This document shows positions 43,216 to 53,729 of a DNA stretch of 64,000 nucleotides, piece by piece. The notes beneath the pieces are model-generated. The model saw only the letters and a program-made list of their open reading frames with translations. It did no database searches and was not told the origin of the DNA. The stretch is from Aquarana catesbeiana (taxonomy: Eukaryota > Chordata > Amphibia > Anura > Ranidae). The stretch spans positions 329,228,495-329,292,494 of the forward strand of contig NC_133327.1 of assembly GCF_042186555.1 (NCBI RefSeq), written 5' to 3'. The position numbers and the translations under genes are program-made. Within the stretch, counting starts at the first letter, position 1. The number at the start of each line of letters is the position of its first letter.

Positions 43216-43560
43216 GATGCTAGAGACCAGCAACATGAAGAAAAAGATGATGACAAAGGCAAAGATGGGACTGGTGCCAGTACTTTAGCATTAAGTTCAA
43301 CTGAGAGGTGTCCAATTTGTCTGAACAGTCTTTCCCTGGAGGCTGGCTTTCCAGACGTATGTTTTCACATTTTCCATATATCCTGCATTTTTAAATGGTG
43401 TGAAACCTCCTCATCCTGCCCTGTTGACCGCAAACCCTTTCAAACCGTGTATGAAATAGATCTGGTTGGTGGATGCACCAAGATCCACGTTGTGGCAAGA
43501 ACACAAAAAGAAAACTGCAGCTGAAACCTGTGCCAGTGGTGCTGTACAAAAGGGAAGATA
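43216..43560 (+). pseudogene. RING-finger segment (SCAF11/PHRF1-like) inside the ERV
   Basis: The frame has an acidic/lysine-rich stretch (HEEKDDDKGKDGTG) followed by a RING: CPICLN, then CFHIFHISC, KWCETSSSCPVDRKPF. The CPVD end, with D in place of the last C, and the WxExxxSCPxDRxxF signature resemble the nuclear RING proteins SCAF11 and PHRF1. Those have C-x-H-x2-C-x2-C at the centre; here the fourth ligand position is H (C-x-H-x2-H-x2-C, an H2-type pattern). The frame stops at 43524. Such domains are E3 ubiquitin ligase modules, but this copy has no promoter or full protein. It may be a retro-inserted piece of a host mRNA or a segment captured by the retrovirus. The assignment to SCAF11 rather than PHRF1 is from memory. 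Confidence 0.65.
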
Positions 43561-43809
43561 TGTTTTAGAATGGATGTTATGAAGAAATATGCAAATGAAA
43601 TCTTGAAAAGAGCAAGGACAAAACATTTGTCACCAGCAAGGCTGAGCGAGTATGAAGCGATCCTGCTTGAATTAGGAGAAATAGAAGTGAAAAGATGTAC
43701 TACAATCAATCCTGACAGCTTTTTCCTAGAGAGAGAAGACCTCGAAGAGGAGGGTGACCACATCTGCTTAAGACTTATGGAAGAAAAATGCAGCAAATCT
43801 ACCCAGTAA
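43561..43809 (+). pseudogene. Retroviral RT C-terminal (connection) remnant
   Basis: The 79-codon frame includes RTKHLSPARLSEYEAIL and a TTINPDSF...EEEGDH block, the pattern found between RT and RNase H in gamma/epsilon-type retroviruses. It starts directly after the RING segment, so the RT palm with its YxDD box is absent. Stop at 43807-43809. Confidence 0.78.
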
Positions 43810-44230
43810 AGGACACTCCTCTTGAAAATCCTGATCTGATCCTGTTTGTAGACGGTTCATGCCTGTACAAAGATGGAGTACCCAAGAATGGCATATGCGG
43901 TGATTACATTGGAGGAAGTGATTGAGACCCAACTACTCCCTTCACTTTCAGCGCAGGTTGCCAAAGTGGTAGCACTTACCAGAGTCTGTGAGACCGCAAA
44001 GGATCAACCAGTCAACATCTACACTGATAACAAGTGTGCTCTCGAAGTAGTCCATGATTTTGGAGCCATAAGGAAGAACAGAGGATTCACAACTGCTGCA
44101 AAAGAACTAATTCAAAACTGGAAATATGTTCAAGAGCTTTTTGAAGCAGTCACCCTCCCAAAGGAAGTAGCCATGCTGAAGGTCAAGGCACATACTGGAG
44201 GACAACCCATGGAAGAAAAAGGAAACTAAT
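43810..44230 (+). pseudogene. Retroviral RNase H remnant
   Basis: FVDGSCLYKDG (near 43849-43880) carries the first catalytic D; after a deletion or frameshift the frame at 43873-44229 has VVALTRVCETA, YTDNKCALEVVHDFG and KVKAHTG. The order and motifs are those of retroviral RNase H. Confidence 0.85.
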
Positions 44231-45410
44231 TGGCTGATCCTACTGCCAAGACTGCTGAAACACCAATGGAAGTAACCATGACCCTAATCGCTGATTTTGC
44301 AAAGGAATAAGAAGAAGCCCTCAACAGATTGAAGAAAAACGAATAGAACAAATACTCAAAGTAAAAGAACTGATTAAGAAATTGCAAGAATCTGCACCTG
44401 ATGATTGGAATGAAATCATAGAAAGGGACAGAGCAAAGAACCAAGAAGGACTCTTGTGCAAGGAAAATGGAATATGTGTCCCACCTCAAACTGAGAAGAT
44501 GATCATGCAACTAGCCCATGGCCCGAGTCTTGTAGGCCCTAAGGCAATGGAGAGAAACATAAGCAGGACTCGATAGTTTATTTGATATTCCAGAAATACA
44601 TGTCAAGACTTTGTTGAGGGATGCATAATCTGTGCTAAAAATAACCCAGGAAAACAGACCAGAGTAACACAAAGACATTTGGCCAAGCCACTTTTCCTTT
44701 TCCAAAGACTTCAGATTGATTACATCCAATTGCCCATATCAGGCCAATACCAAAATCTTTTGTTGTGTGTAGACATGTTTTCAAGCTGAATGGAACCCTG
44801 CCTGGTGGCTAAAGCAGATGCCAAGACAACAGCAAAGAAGCTCTTTTCCGAATTAATATGCCGCTTTGGAGTCCCTGAAATCATAGAGAGTGATATCATC
44901 CTCAGAGTTCAGGGAAGGTAGAAAAATATAGCGGAATCTTTAAAGAAAGGCTAGCTAAATGAATGCAGGAACGTGAGGAAGGGTCAGTAAAGAAACAGTG
45001 GCCAGGACTGTTGCCTCTGGCTCTTTACAATATCAGGAATATCGCTACTTATAGGTCAGAGAACTCGAGCCCTTATGAGATTTTGTTGGGGGCCCATCTA
45101 AGACAAGGTTGTATTTTCCACATCAGACTGCTGTAATATATAATAATTATGTTTTGTTATGTAATTGTCTAATACAAGCAACTAATTGTGATGCACAAGT
45201 TTGTCTTTGATTCAATTCCAGATCCAGATCAAGTAACTTGAACACATGATTTACAGCCAGGTGATTGGGTCCTAGTAAAAGAACATGTGAAAGTATCTTT
45301 GGGACTAAAGTTTGAAGGACCCTACCAAGTGTTCCTGACAACTACTACAGCTGTAAAGTGACATGGATACACTCCAGCCATTGCAAGAAAGTACAGCTAA
45401 TTTAAAAAGA
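44231..45410 (+). pseudogene. Retroviral integrase remnant
   Basis: Blocks in order across frames: an N-terminal zinc-binding region (LCKENGICVPP near 44450, then GCIICAKNNPGKQTR near 44620); the core with QIDYIQLP (first D), a VDMFSS block near 44770, and FGVPEIIESD (second D) near 44868; LYNIRNIATYRSENSSPYEI near 45029; and a C-terminal LKFEGPYQVFLTT near 45307. Stops and frameshifts interrupt it. A probable insertion or rearrangement is present near 45120-45240. Confidence 0.8.
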
Positions 45411-45955
45411 TGAGTAAACTACTGTTATATCTTTGCTTGATCTTAGCAGTCAAGGTTATAGAGGAAAATCAACTGTACAAATCACACATGCTAACAGGCA
45501 TAATGAGTAACTTGAGTAATTGCTAGATATGTTCACATAGGCCAGACGGTTCAAAAAAAGGCACACACCTGGTACCCATTTACTTTCATTTTGAGTTTAA
45601 GACATACAAAGCTGCCAAAAATACCAGTATGTCTAGAAATACCACAAATGTTCTATTATTGTGAAAATACTTTTTATGCTAAATATAACTTAGGGCCTTT
45701 GGGAATATCCCCTTGTTTAGTAAGTGAAAGAGGTATAGAATGTGACATTATGATAGGAAATATGACAAACCCAGATTACACTTTGTTTAGAAATGGTAAA
45801 TTTTCATGGATTCAACAGATTTTTTTGTCCTCAAAGGAATCATCGTTATAGGATTGCTTGTTTATTTGTTTTTTTTTTCAGGTGTGCTAAATGTGAAATT
45901 CAAGGATTACTACAATGGCAGTTAGAACTGAGGAAGATGACCCCAAGCAAGAGAT
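45411..45955 (+). pseudogene. Possible env remnant of the ERV
   Basis: The position after integrase is right for env. The frame 45591-45851 has several N-x-S/T sites, and a hydrophobic GIIVIGLLVYLFFF-like stretch near 45840-45880 (partly another frame) could be a transmembrane segment. No fusion peptide or immunosuppressive-type motif is recognised. Weak assignment. Confidence 0.35.
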
Positions 45956-46138
45956 AGAGGGGGAAAGTTACTAAAACTAGAGCACTCAGAATCTGGTGCA
46001 GCTGTGCATGGTAGCCAATCAGCTTCTAATTTCAGCCTGTTCAATTAAGCTTTGACAATAAAACCTGGAAGCTGATTGGTTTACATGCAGATCTGCACCA
46101 GATTTTGCACTATGCAGTTTTAGTAAATAACCCTCAGA
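45956..46138. mobile_element. ~180-bp MITE inserted in the ERV
   Basis: Ends gagggggaaagttactaaaac and gttttagtaaataaccctc are inverted repeats, and inner blocks (aatctggtgcagctgtgcat with atgcagatctgcaccagatt; agccaatcagctt with aagctgattggt) make almost the whole element a hairpin. It post-dates the retroviral insertion. Confidence 0.82.
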
Positions 46139-46311
46139 GTGTTATCAGATTAGTCAGATTAGCAGATTCGTATGATGCCGGTGATACGAATGAGTAAAGA
46201 TATGTATCCACATACACCCTAAGAAGAACTTTGCTCCATTTAGATGTGAAGTAGTACTACCCTCTGGTATCATACTAGGTAGGGAAGATATGGTAGTGAC
46301 CCCACCATAGG

Positions 46312-46328
46312 GGTCAAGAGGAGGGAAA
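46312..46328 (+). promoter_or_regulatory. Polypurine tract before the 3' LTR
   Basis: The purine run aagaggagggaaa directly precedes the LTR start tgagtag. This is where a retroviral plus-strand primer lies. Confidence 0.75.
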
Positions 46329-46887
46329 TGAGTAGAATTATAGGGGTCTGATAATGTTGAGTTATATATATGTATGTACATAGAGACTGTCGCTTTAAGA
46401 ATTGTAATACACTTTCTTGCTTCTTCTTAGACGGAGTTTTCAGTCTATGATGACCTTCACTGTCTGATAAGAAGCAACAGTTTACTCCCTCTTTGCTCCG
46501 AGAAATGGACAGTCTTATCTAGCTGGTCTGAACCAGTACCAAGATGGCGGAGCCCATATTTTCTTTCGCTTTCTATCAGTCACATGATGTAACCACCCAT
46601 TTAACTGTTCCCTTGCTACTAAGAAGATATGAATGCTGATTGGACTAAACTATACGATCACACCTATAACATGCCTACTGCTTATGCATATTCAAACGTA
46701 TATATCGTATAACCTATAGATGTAAGCTCAGAAACACTTTCACTTTACTGCTTGTTGATAACTGTGTATTGTGTTTCTCCACTGCAGTGCATGGAATAAT
46801 AAAAAGCACCTACTTATCTTATCTTAAGATCTGGACTCACTATCTCATCATCTGTCTTGTTTTGAGACCCCTAAATCGGATTTAACA
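46329..46887 (+). repeat. 3' LTR
   Basis: Begins tgagtagaattatagg, includes a TATA-rich run near 46364-46372 and an AATAAA-type signal within aataataaaaag near 46797. It ends most plausibly at ttaaca (46887), giving about 559 bp. Its first 373 bases match the 5' LTR. The 3' boundary is inferred from the terminal CA; flanking duplication was not clear. Confidence 0.8.
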
Positions 46888-47541
46888 AGTGTCACTGTTT
46901 TAAACATGGTTAGGACTTTATGATACGTTAAATACAGTTCTGTAAGCAATACCTTATTTTCTAGCAGTGCCCCTCCCCAGACTAGACTCTGGATCCGCCC
47001 CTGCAGCAGACCATTGTAAGCCAGCAACAGTGTTCCTGATCATTGCCACACGAGTGCAGTGTAGCCTCTGCCTGCCGCCTGCACTGGCCCTGGCCACTTT
47101 TAAACTAGATAGAATTACAGTTTTTTATAAAGTCTTCTTGCATATTTTTTAGAACAAATAAAAATATAGGAAATCATTAATTCAGTGTCCTTTTCATGCA
47201 TACAGTCATACGCACATGTATGAAAACTGTTTTATCTAAAAAATTACACCTCTCTGTCCCAGAGCATAGTCCTGTCTAGCAGGAAAGGGAATCTGATCCA
47301 TCTCTTCTGCATTTTCACTTTCACATACTGGTCCCCTTTCCACCCCTACCCTGTACAGTGAAAGGAGAAGTATCAGACTTATGAACTCATCTTTCTGTCA
47401 CTTCTCCTGCCAGGATGTCCCTTGCACTGCAGCAGAATTGACTGGCTCCTTACTTCTTCTTGCTCTCCCAGTTTAAGCTTTGGTATACAGGGAGTACCAG
47501 AGGCTGAGTCCAAGTAAAATGTAGGCCTTTTAGGGACTTAA
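46888..47541. other. Gene-free stretch
   Basis: No recognised feature. Confidence 0.45.
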
Positions 47542-48079
47542 CCAGTTGTGAACTTAGGGCATGCTACATATGCCCAATAAACCTTACTGATGTACACAGG
47601 GTGCATGTATTTCATCCTGTACTACCTGCCCTACTGTTGTATTTCTCCTTGTATTTGCAAGCAGTTTTCAACTGTCAAAAGGGCAATTGATAAATATGGA
47701 TAGGTGACAATGTCAAGGAGAGGGCACCACCATCCCTGAATAGTAAATGTAGTCAGGAGGGTAATTTGGTGGGACTTTGTGGGTGCCGGGAAAAGAAATC
47801 TCAACAGACATAAAGATAAAAAGTAAAATTCATATTTTATTCAACATATAACAAAATTTTATATTTTGGCTCTTCTTTTGTTTATAGCACAAAAAATAAA
47901 AACCGCAGAGGTGATCAAATACCACCGAAAGAAAGCTCTATTTGTGGGGCAAAAAAAGACGTCAATTTGTTTGGGTACAGCGTCGCATGACCGTGCAATT
48001 GTCAGTCAAAGCAAAGCAGTGCTGTATTGCAAAAAATTGCCTGGTCATTGAGCAGCCAAATCTTCTGGGGCTGTAGTGG
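47542..48079 (+). mobile_element. TTAA-bounded element, copy C
   Basis: Its right part (about 47870-48079) matches copies A and B and ends gctgtagtgg followed by TTAA at 48080-48083. A possible left TTAA is at 47538-47541, before ccagttgtgaac, giving a 538-bp element. The left end is inferred. CR1 tail sequence begins a few bases after the right TTAA. Confidence 0.6.
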
Positions 48080-48094
48080 TTAAACTGCTTGTTA

Positions 48095-50995
48095 CATAGT
48101 TACATAGTTACATATAGTTACATAGTAGGTGAGGTTGAAAAAAGACACAAGTCCATCAAGTCCAACCTATGTGTGTGATTATGTGTCAGTATTACATTAC
48201 ATATCCCTGTATATTGCGGTCATTCAGGTGATTATCTAATAGTTTCTTGAAGCTATCAATGCTCCCCGCTGAGACCACCGCCTGTGGAAGGGAATTCCAC
48301 ATCCTTGCCGCTCTTACAGTAAAGAACCCTCTACGTAGTTTAAGGTTAAACCTCTTTTCCTCTAATTGCAATGAGTGGCCACGAGTCTTATTAAACTCTC
48401 TTCTGCGAAAAAGTTTTATCCCTATTGTGGGGTCACCAGTACAGTATTTGTAAATTGAAATCATATCCCCTCTCAAGCGTCTCTTCTCCAGAGAGAATAA
48501 GTTCAGTGCTCGCAACCTTTCCTCATAACTAAGATCCTCCAGACCCTTTATTAGCTTTGTTGCCCTTCTTTGTACTCGCTCCATTTCCAGTACGTCCCTC
48601 CTGAGGACTGGTGCCCAGAACTGGACAGCATACTCCAGGTGCGGGCGGACCAGAGTCTTGTAGAGCGGGAGAATTATCGTTTTATCTCTGCAGTTGATCC
48701 CCCTTTTAATGCATGCCAATATTCTGTTTGCTTTATTAGCAGCAGCTTGGCATTGCATGCCGTTGCTGAGCCTATCATCCACTAGGACCCCCAAGTCCTT
48801 TTCCATCCTAGATTCCCCCAGAGGTTCTCCCCCCAGTGTATAGATTGCATTCATATTTTTGACACCCAAATGCATTATTTTACATTTTTCTACATTGAAC
48901 CTCATTTGCCATGTAGTCGCCCACCCCATTAATTTGTTCAGGTCTTTTTGCAAGATTTCCACATCCTGCTGAGAAGTTATTGCCCTGCTTAGCTTAGTAT
49001 CATCTGCAAATACAGAGATGGAACTGTTTATCCCATCCTCCAGGTCATTTATGAACAAATTAAATAGGATTGGTCCCAGCACAGAACCCTGGGGAACCCC
49101 ACTACCCACCCCTGACCATTCTGAGTACTCCCCATTTATCACCACCCTCTGAACACGCCCTTGTAGCCAGTTTTCAATCCATGTACTCACCCTATGGTCC
49201 ATGCCAACGCACCTTATTTTGTACAGTAAACGTTTATGGGGAACTGTGTCAAATGCTTTTGCAAAATCCAGATACACCACGTCTACGGGCCTTCCTTTAT
49301 CTAGATGGCAACTCACCTCCTCATAGAAGGTTAATAGATTGGTTTGGCAAGAACGATTCTTCATGAATCCATGCTGATTACTGCTAATGATATCATTCTT
49401 ATTACTAAAATCTTGTATATAGTCCCTTATCATCCCCTCCAAGAGTTTACATACTATTGATGTTAGGCTAACTGGTCTGTAATTCCCAGGGATGTTTTTT
49501 GGGCCCTTTTTAAATATTGGTGCTACATTGGCTTTTCTCCAATCAGCTGGCACCATTCCAGTCAATAGACTGTCTGTAAAAATTAGGAACAACGGTCTGG
49601 CAATCACCTGACTGAGTTCCCTAAGTACCCTCGGATGCAAGCCATCTGGTCCCGGTGATTTATTAATGTTAAGTTTCTCAAGTCTAATTTTAATTCCGTC
49701 CTCTGTTAACCATGTAGGTGCTTCCTGTGTTGTGTCATGAGGATAAACACTGCAGTTTTGGTTACTGAAGCCCCCCGATTCACTCGTGAATACTGAGGAG
49801 AAGAATAAATTCAATACCTCTGCCATCTCCCCATCCTTTGTAACCAGATGTCCTTCCTCATTCTTTATGGGGCCAATATGGTCTGTCCTCCCTTTTTTAC
49901 TGTTTACATACTTAAAGAATTTCTTGGGATTTTTTTTGCTCTCCTCCGCTATGTGTCTTTCATGTTCTATCTTAGCCATCCTAATTGCACCCTTACATTT
50001 CTTATTGCATTCTTTATAAATTCTGAATGCTGTGGATGATCCCTCAACCTTGTATTTTTTGAAGGCCTTCTCCTTTGCTTTTATATGCATTTTTACATTG
50101 GAGTTAAGCCATCCAGGATGTTTGTTCGCTCTTTTAAATTTATTACCCAATGGGATACATTGGCTAATGCCCTTGTTTAATATGCTCTTAAAGCAAACCC
50201 ATCTCTCCTCTGTATTCTTTGTTCCTAATATTTTATCCCAATTTATGCCTTTTAGCAAGGTTTGTAGTTTAGGGAAGTTGGCTCTTTTGAAATTCAGTGT
50301 CTTTGTGTTCCCTTCATGTCTCCTATTTGTGTGATTTATACTGAAACTAATTGACCTGTGATCGCTGTTACCTAAATTGCCCCGTATTTCCACATCTGTT
50401 ATCAGGTCTGTATTGTTGGTAATCAGTAGATCTAGTAATGTTTTATTTCTAGTTGGTGCGTCTACCATCTGACCCATAAAATTGTCCTGCAAGACATTAA
50501 GGAACTGGCGAGCCTTAAATGAATGCGCGGTTCCCTCCGCCCAGTCTATGTCTGGATAATTAAAATCCCCCATTATGATAACACTTCCCATCCTTGCTGC
50601 TAATCCAATTTGTGATAGGAGATCCGTCTCCACTTCCTCCCTCAGGTTAGGGGGCCTATAGCATACTCCCAGTATTATTTTCCCCTTAGCTTCATCCCTT
50701 TGGAGCTCTACCCATAAAGATTCCACCTCCTCCCTAGCCCCCTCAGTGATGTCATCTCTCACATTCACTTGTACATTATTCTTGATATATAGGCATACCC
50801 CTCCCCCTTTTTTACCCTCTCTATCCTTGCGGTATAGGGTATACCCTTGAATGTTTGCCAGCCAATCATGAGAGCTGTTGAACCAGGTCTCTGAAATTCC
50901 CACAAAATCCAAATCCTCCTTGTACAACAGTATCTCTAGTTCACCCATCTTGTCCGCCAGGCTCCTGGCATTGGTGAACATGTATTGTATTAAAA
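48095..50995 (-). mobile_element. CR1-clade LINE, 5'-truncated, ORF intact
   Basis: The 3' end (left side) carries the repeated octamer ttacatag, three to four copies at 48095-48125, typical of the short 3' microsatellite tails of CR1 elements. The element then runs through an intact RT ORF and stops just upstream of its start near 50995, so any ORF1 and the 5' UTR are missing. Related fragments are at 29214-31320 and 56663-56985. Confidence 0.9.
48192..50981 (-). CDS. CR1 LINE endonuclease-reverse transcriptase
   Basis: The 929-residue protein is uninterrupted. The endonuclease spans about 1-220: N4 in FTNARS, E31 in ISETW, VCYRPPN, and MGDFNYPDIDW with its catalytic D/N, plus SDHRSI. A linker with the KFFKYVNSKK block follows. 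The RT (about 420-720) has NKSPGPDGLHPRVLREL, GNYRPVSLTSIVCKLLE, LDFAKAFDTVPH (motif A), GVPQGSVLGPILFNLFINDL and SVFADDTKL, with both catalytic aspartates intact. The C-terminal region contains LPLYKTLVRPHLEYAVQFWAP and the RVQRRATKLIKGLEDLSYEERL signature of CR1. The ATG lies only three codons before the first catalytic Asn because the copy is 5'-truncated; full-length relatives would begin upstream. It lacks a promoter, so the copy is probably immobile though the enzyme looks intact. Confidence 0.92.
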   Translation of the reverse strand: MFTNARSLADKMGELEILLYKEDLDFVGISETWFNSSHDWLANIQGYTLYRKDREGKKGGGVCLYIKNNVQVNVRDDITEGAREEVESLWVELQRDEAKGKIILGVCYRPPNLREEVETDLLSQIGLAARMGSVIIMGDFNYPDIDWAEGTAHSFKARQFLNVLQDNFMGQMVDAPTRNKTLLDLLITNNTDLITDVEIRGNLGNSDHRSISFSINHTNRRHEGNTKTLNFKRANFPKLQTLLKGINWDKILGTKNTEERWVCFKSILNKGISQCIPLGNKFKRANKHPGWLNSNVKMHIKAKEKAFKKYKVEGSSTAFRIYKECNKKCKGAIRMAKIEHERHIAEESKKNPKKFFKYVNSKKGRTDHIGPIKNEEGHLVTKDGEMAEVLNLFFSSVFTSESGGFSNQNCSVYPHDTTQEAPTWLTEDGIKIRLEKLNINKSPGPDGLHPRVLRELSQVIARPLFLIFTDSLLTGMVPADWRKANVAPIFKKGPKNIPGNYRPVSLTSIVCKLLEGMIRDYIQDFSNKNDIISSNQHGFMKNRSCQTNLLTFYEEVSCHLDKGRPVDVVYLDFAKAFDTVPHKRLLYKIRCVGMDHRVSTWIENWLQGRVQRVVINGEYSEWSGVGSGVPQGSVLGPILFNLFINDLEDGINSSISVFADDTKLSRAITSQQDVEILQKDLNKLMGWATTWQMRFNVEKCKIMHLGVKNMNAIYTLGGEPLGESRMEKDLGVLVDDRLSNGMQCQAAANKANRILACIKRGINCRDKTIILPLYKTLVRPHLEYAVQFWAPVLRRDVLEMERVQRRATKLIKGLEDLSYEERLRALNLFSLEKRRLRGDMISIYKYCTGDPTIGIKLFRRREFNKTRGHSLQLEEKRFNLKLRRGFFTVRAARMWNSLPQAVVSAGSIDSFKKLLDNHLNDRNIQGYVM

Positions 50996-52694
50996 CAAAG
51001 CTGTCTTAAAGCCCAAAACAAACATTTAATATATTACAGCTTACCAATCCTTAAATGTGTTTGCAGCATTAGTTTTATTTTTTTCTCACCTGGTGATTTG
51101 GCCAGTAACACACTTTCTTTCTTAGAGTGGCTCAACCCTGGATAGAGGAGCAACAGAGACACCTTTGGATAGCAGCAGTGTCAATCTGGGTAGAGGGTAG
51201 TGTTAGATATAGATGGGTTTGACTAACAAATTAACTCCAGCTTTTTAAGCAGTTTCAGCAACAGAAGTCGGCAGAAAAAATGCCTCTAATTTTGCATTTG
51301 TATGCATGTGTTTAGGCGTGTTTATATGCGTTTATGCGGCTTTTAAAGCCTATGAGCTTATTCTGTTGGCTAGAATATTCATTTATTCTAGCTACTAGAA
51401 TACATTTACAAGCATATGCATGCGTTTGGGCGCATTTATGTGCATTTACGTGCATTCTGGTGTAAATGATGCTTATAAGCGCCTCTCCAAACGTAGCTTT
51501 GAGGCATATTTTTTTCATGTCTGTACACTGCTCTTAAAACATCTAAACGCCTAGTGGGCATGGCCACATAAACTAACACGGAACTGAGTTTAAAGGCATA
51601 AAAAAAAATATATATATATATGTTGGATGTCCATAAAAGCAGTCCTAAAAGTCCTAAAATAAAAAATAACAGACTTTGTGGCGGGATCAGTGAAAATAAA
51701 TGAAAAAAAAAGCCTTAAAAAGAGAACTAAAGCAGCCACCACATCTAAGTGGTAAACGACAATATAATACATTTTGTTCTTTCATTTATTACCACTAAAA
51801 GGATGCATTAGAGGACTGCATTCATTTGTGTCTTTATGTCCGGAGTTCAGCTTACGGTTTGCTCCTTGCAAATGTTGTGTTAATTGCTAAAATCAGCAAA
51901 ACAGATAGTTTTCCAAAACATTCACGTAAAACTAGGTAACTTTATGTGGGAAACTTTGATCAATAAATCATGTGAAGTGTTTTTTTTTTATTATTGTAAT
52001 TTATTTGTATTGTTTAATTCATTTTTTTTTTTGATTCATCGAACTATGAGATTTTTATTTTTGTTTGTGTACAATAAATATAAATACAGCGTATATACTG
52101 AGAGCCTTTTTTTCTTTTCTTTTTTCTTTATAAAATATTTTGGCAGAACTTTGTAAAGATTTATCAACACAAGGGTGTGCATTTGTGGAAAGATCACTTA
52201 GGCCACGGCCTTGGACAGCAAAAGCACAATTGGTAGCAGATCACTGTAGGTTTTATAATCCAATGTCTTTTCTTCTTCCTTCCTCATGTATGCTTGAAAC
52301 AATAAAACAAAGTAAAACTGACATTTAAAAATGAACTCAAGGTCATCAGTTATGCCTTCACAAAAAAAATGGTTTAAATGGAATGTACAATAGTACAATT
52401 TTCTCTATTTCATTATTATGGCCAGGAGGACTAAACAAAAAAACTTTCAAAAGTATTTTCTTTTTTTTTTTTTTTTTAGTCAGGTAAATGAAATTTGAAA
52501 TTTATCTTGGTAGTTTATTTTTTTATATTCAGCATTTGGAACCCTCTGCTCCTTTTCAGCACCTGCTGTTTACAAACCTAAATGATGGAAATTGACCCAA
52601 CCAAGTCACTCTTCCCTTAATAATGTCTCAGTCCAAAGTTTCAATCAGAAAAATAAAAACCTGTAGGCAGGTTGCTATTGTGTTTTACCTACTT
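50996..52694. other. Gene-free stretch with a weak gcgttta-rich repeat at ~51240-51560
   Basis: The 51240-51560 part has repeated gcgttta/taaacgc-like motifs in both orientations, reminiscent of the Harbinger-related MITEs, but no clear ends. The rest is AT-rich and non-coding. Confidence 0.4.
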
Positions 52695-53729
52695 AGGCCT
52701 CATGTGTACTGCTGCTGGTAAATGGACGTTTAGGAGCAGTTGGGCATTTTTTTCAACTGCTCCTGAACTCTCCTCTATGTTATCTTATCAGTACATGTAC
52801 ACAGGGTCGTTTATAGTCGATTCTAGGCAGTTGCGTTTAGAGGCTTTTTTGGAAGCCAAAAAAATGCACTCAGAAACTGTGTTTAGAGGCATTTCAAACA
52901 CCAAACGTGTCTAAACCCAGCTACCCACGTTTAGGCGCATTTTCGTCTAGTAGCGTTTTTAAAGGGAAACATTTTATTAATTACTTTTGAGCCTGGAAAA
53001 TGCTAAATACACACCAAAAACTCAATTATCACTGTATGCAAGCTTGATATACCATGTGATATTCCCTTCATCAGCCAATTATGCTGTACATTACACAATT
53101 TGCATTACTTGACGCTGAAGTTGAATAGGAATTACACTCACCCGTCAACCATTGAGAATTTGCAAGCTAGACGGGGTCTAACCTTTTCCAAGAGAACGTC
53201 AAAGGTGGCAATTGACATGCATGTAAAATTAAAAAATTTCTCTGGGTAATTACGCAGCTGAACATACATATTAGAAAAGTCTTCTGTAGACAAGCGTTGA
53301 GCCATCAATGGATGTGTCCAGTAGCGACGAACTCTGGTCCTCTCACGCAATTTTCTATGTCTTTGGAGCCTCAGCAAAAGCAACATTGAGAGCATTTCCT
53401 CACACATGCTCATCATGGGATCCATAATAACAAACCAGCCAAAAAATAACAGCTAGCTACAAGCACACTGCTTTCTCAGCTGCTACTCACACTGTTCTCT
53501 CGCAGAAGGGCTGAGATAGTTAATAAATACTTGTTTTTAGTGCTTTCTAATCATTTGGGAGGGTCTCCTGAGGTTATTTGTAGTAAATGCTCCTGAACGC
53601 AAACGTGGCTAAACGTGGCTAAACGCGGCTTGTAAACGCTGCTAAACACACATTTTTAAACGTGGATTACTAGCTGTGATGTTCCAGCATTCAGGAGAGG
53701 TTGAGAAATGTCCTGTGTACATGAAGCCT
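52695..53729. mobile_element. PIF/Harbinger-related element remnant
   Basis: Starts aggcctcatgtgtactgctg and ends gtacatgaagcct, an imperfect inverted pair matching the ends of the MITE at 36262-36701. Its middle contains the minus-strand start of a Harbinger-type nuclease. It is shorter than an autonomous Harbinger (usually over 2.5 kb), so it is internally deleted. Confidence 0.7.
53138..53425 (-). pseudogene. Harbinger (HARBI1-like) transposase N-terminal fragment
   Basis: The 95-codon frame has the pattern RVRRYWTHPLMAQRL, FSNMYVQLRNYPEKFFNFTC and FDVLLEKVRPRL. This matches the N-terminal region of PIF/Harbinger DDE nucleases. The DDE catalytic domain is not present in the flanking sequence. 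The fragment ends at the edge of the deleted region. Confidence 0.75.

Larger units (their letters stand above)
42632..46887 (+). mobile_element. Internally deleted endogenous retrovirus (gamma/epsilon-type)
   Basis: Two LTRs in direct orientation (42632-43006, truncated; 46329-46887) flank remnants of pol: the start of RT, end of RT, RNase H, integrase, and possibly env. The 5' LTR end, primer-binding site, gag, protease and most of RT are missing. A RING-finger coding segment lies where the RT core should be. Multiple stops and frameshifts in every domain show the provirus is inactive. The two LTRs differ at about 14 of about 373 aligned bases by eye plus a 2-base indel. A MITE is inserted near 45956-46138. 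Confidence 0.88.
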
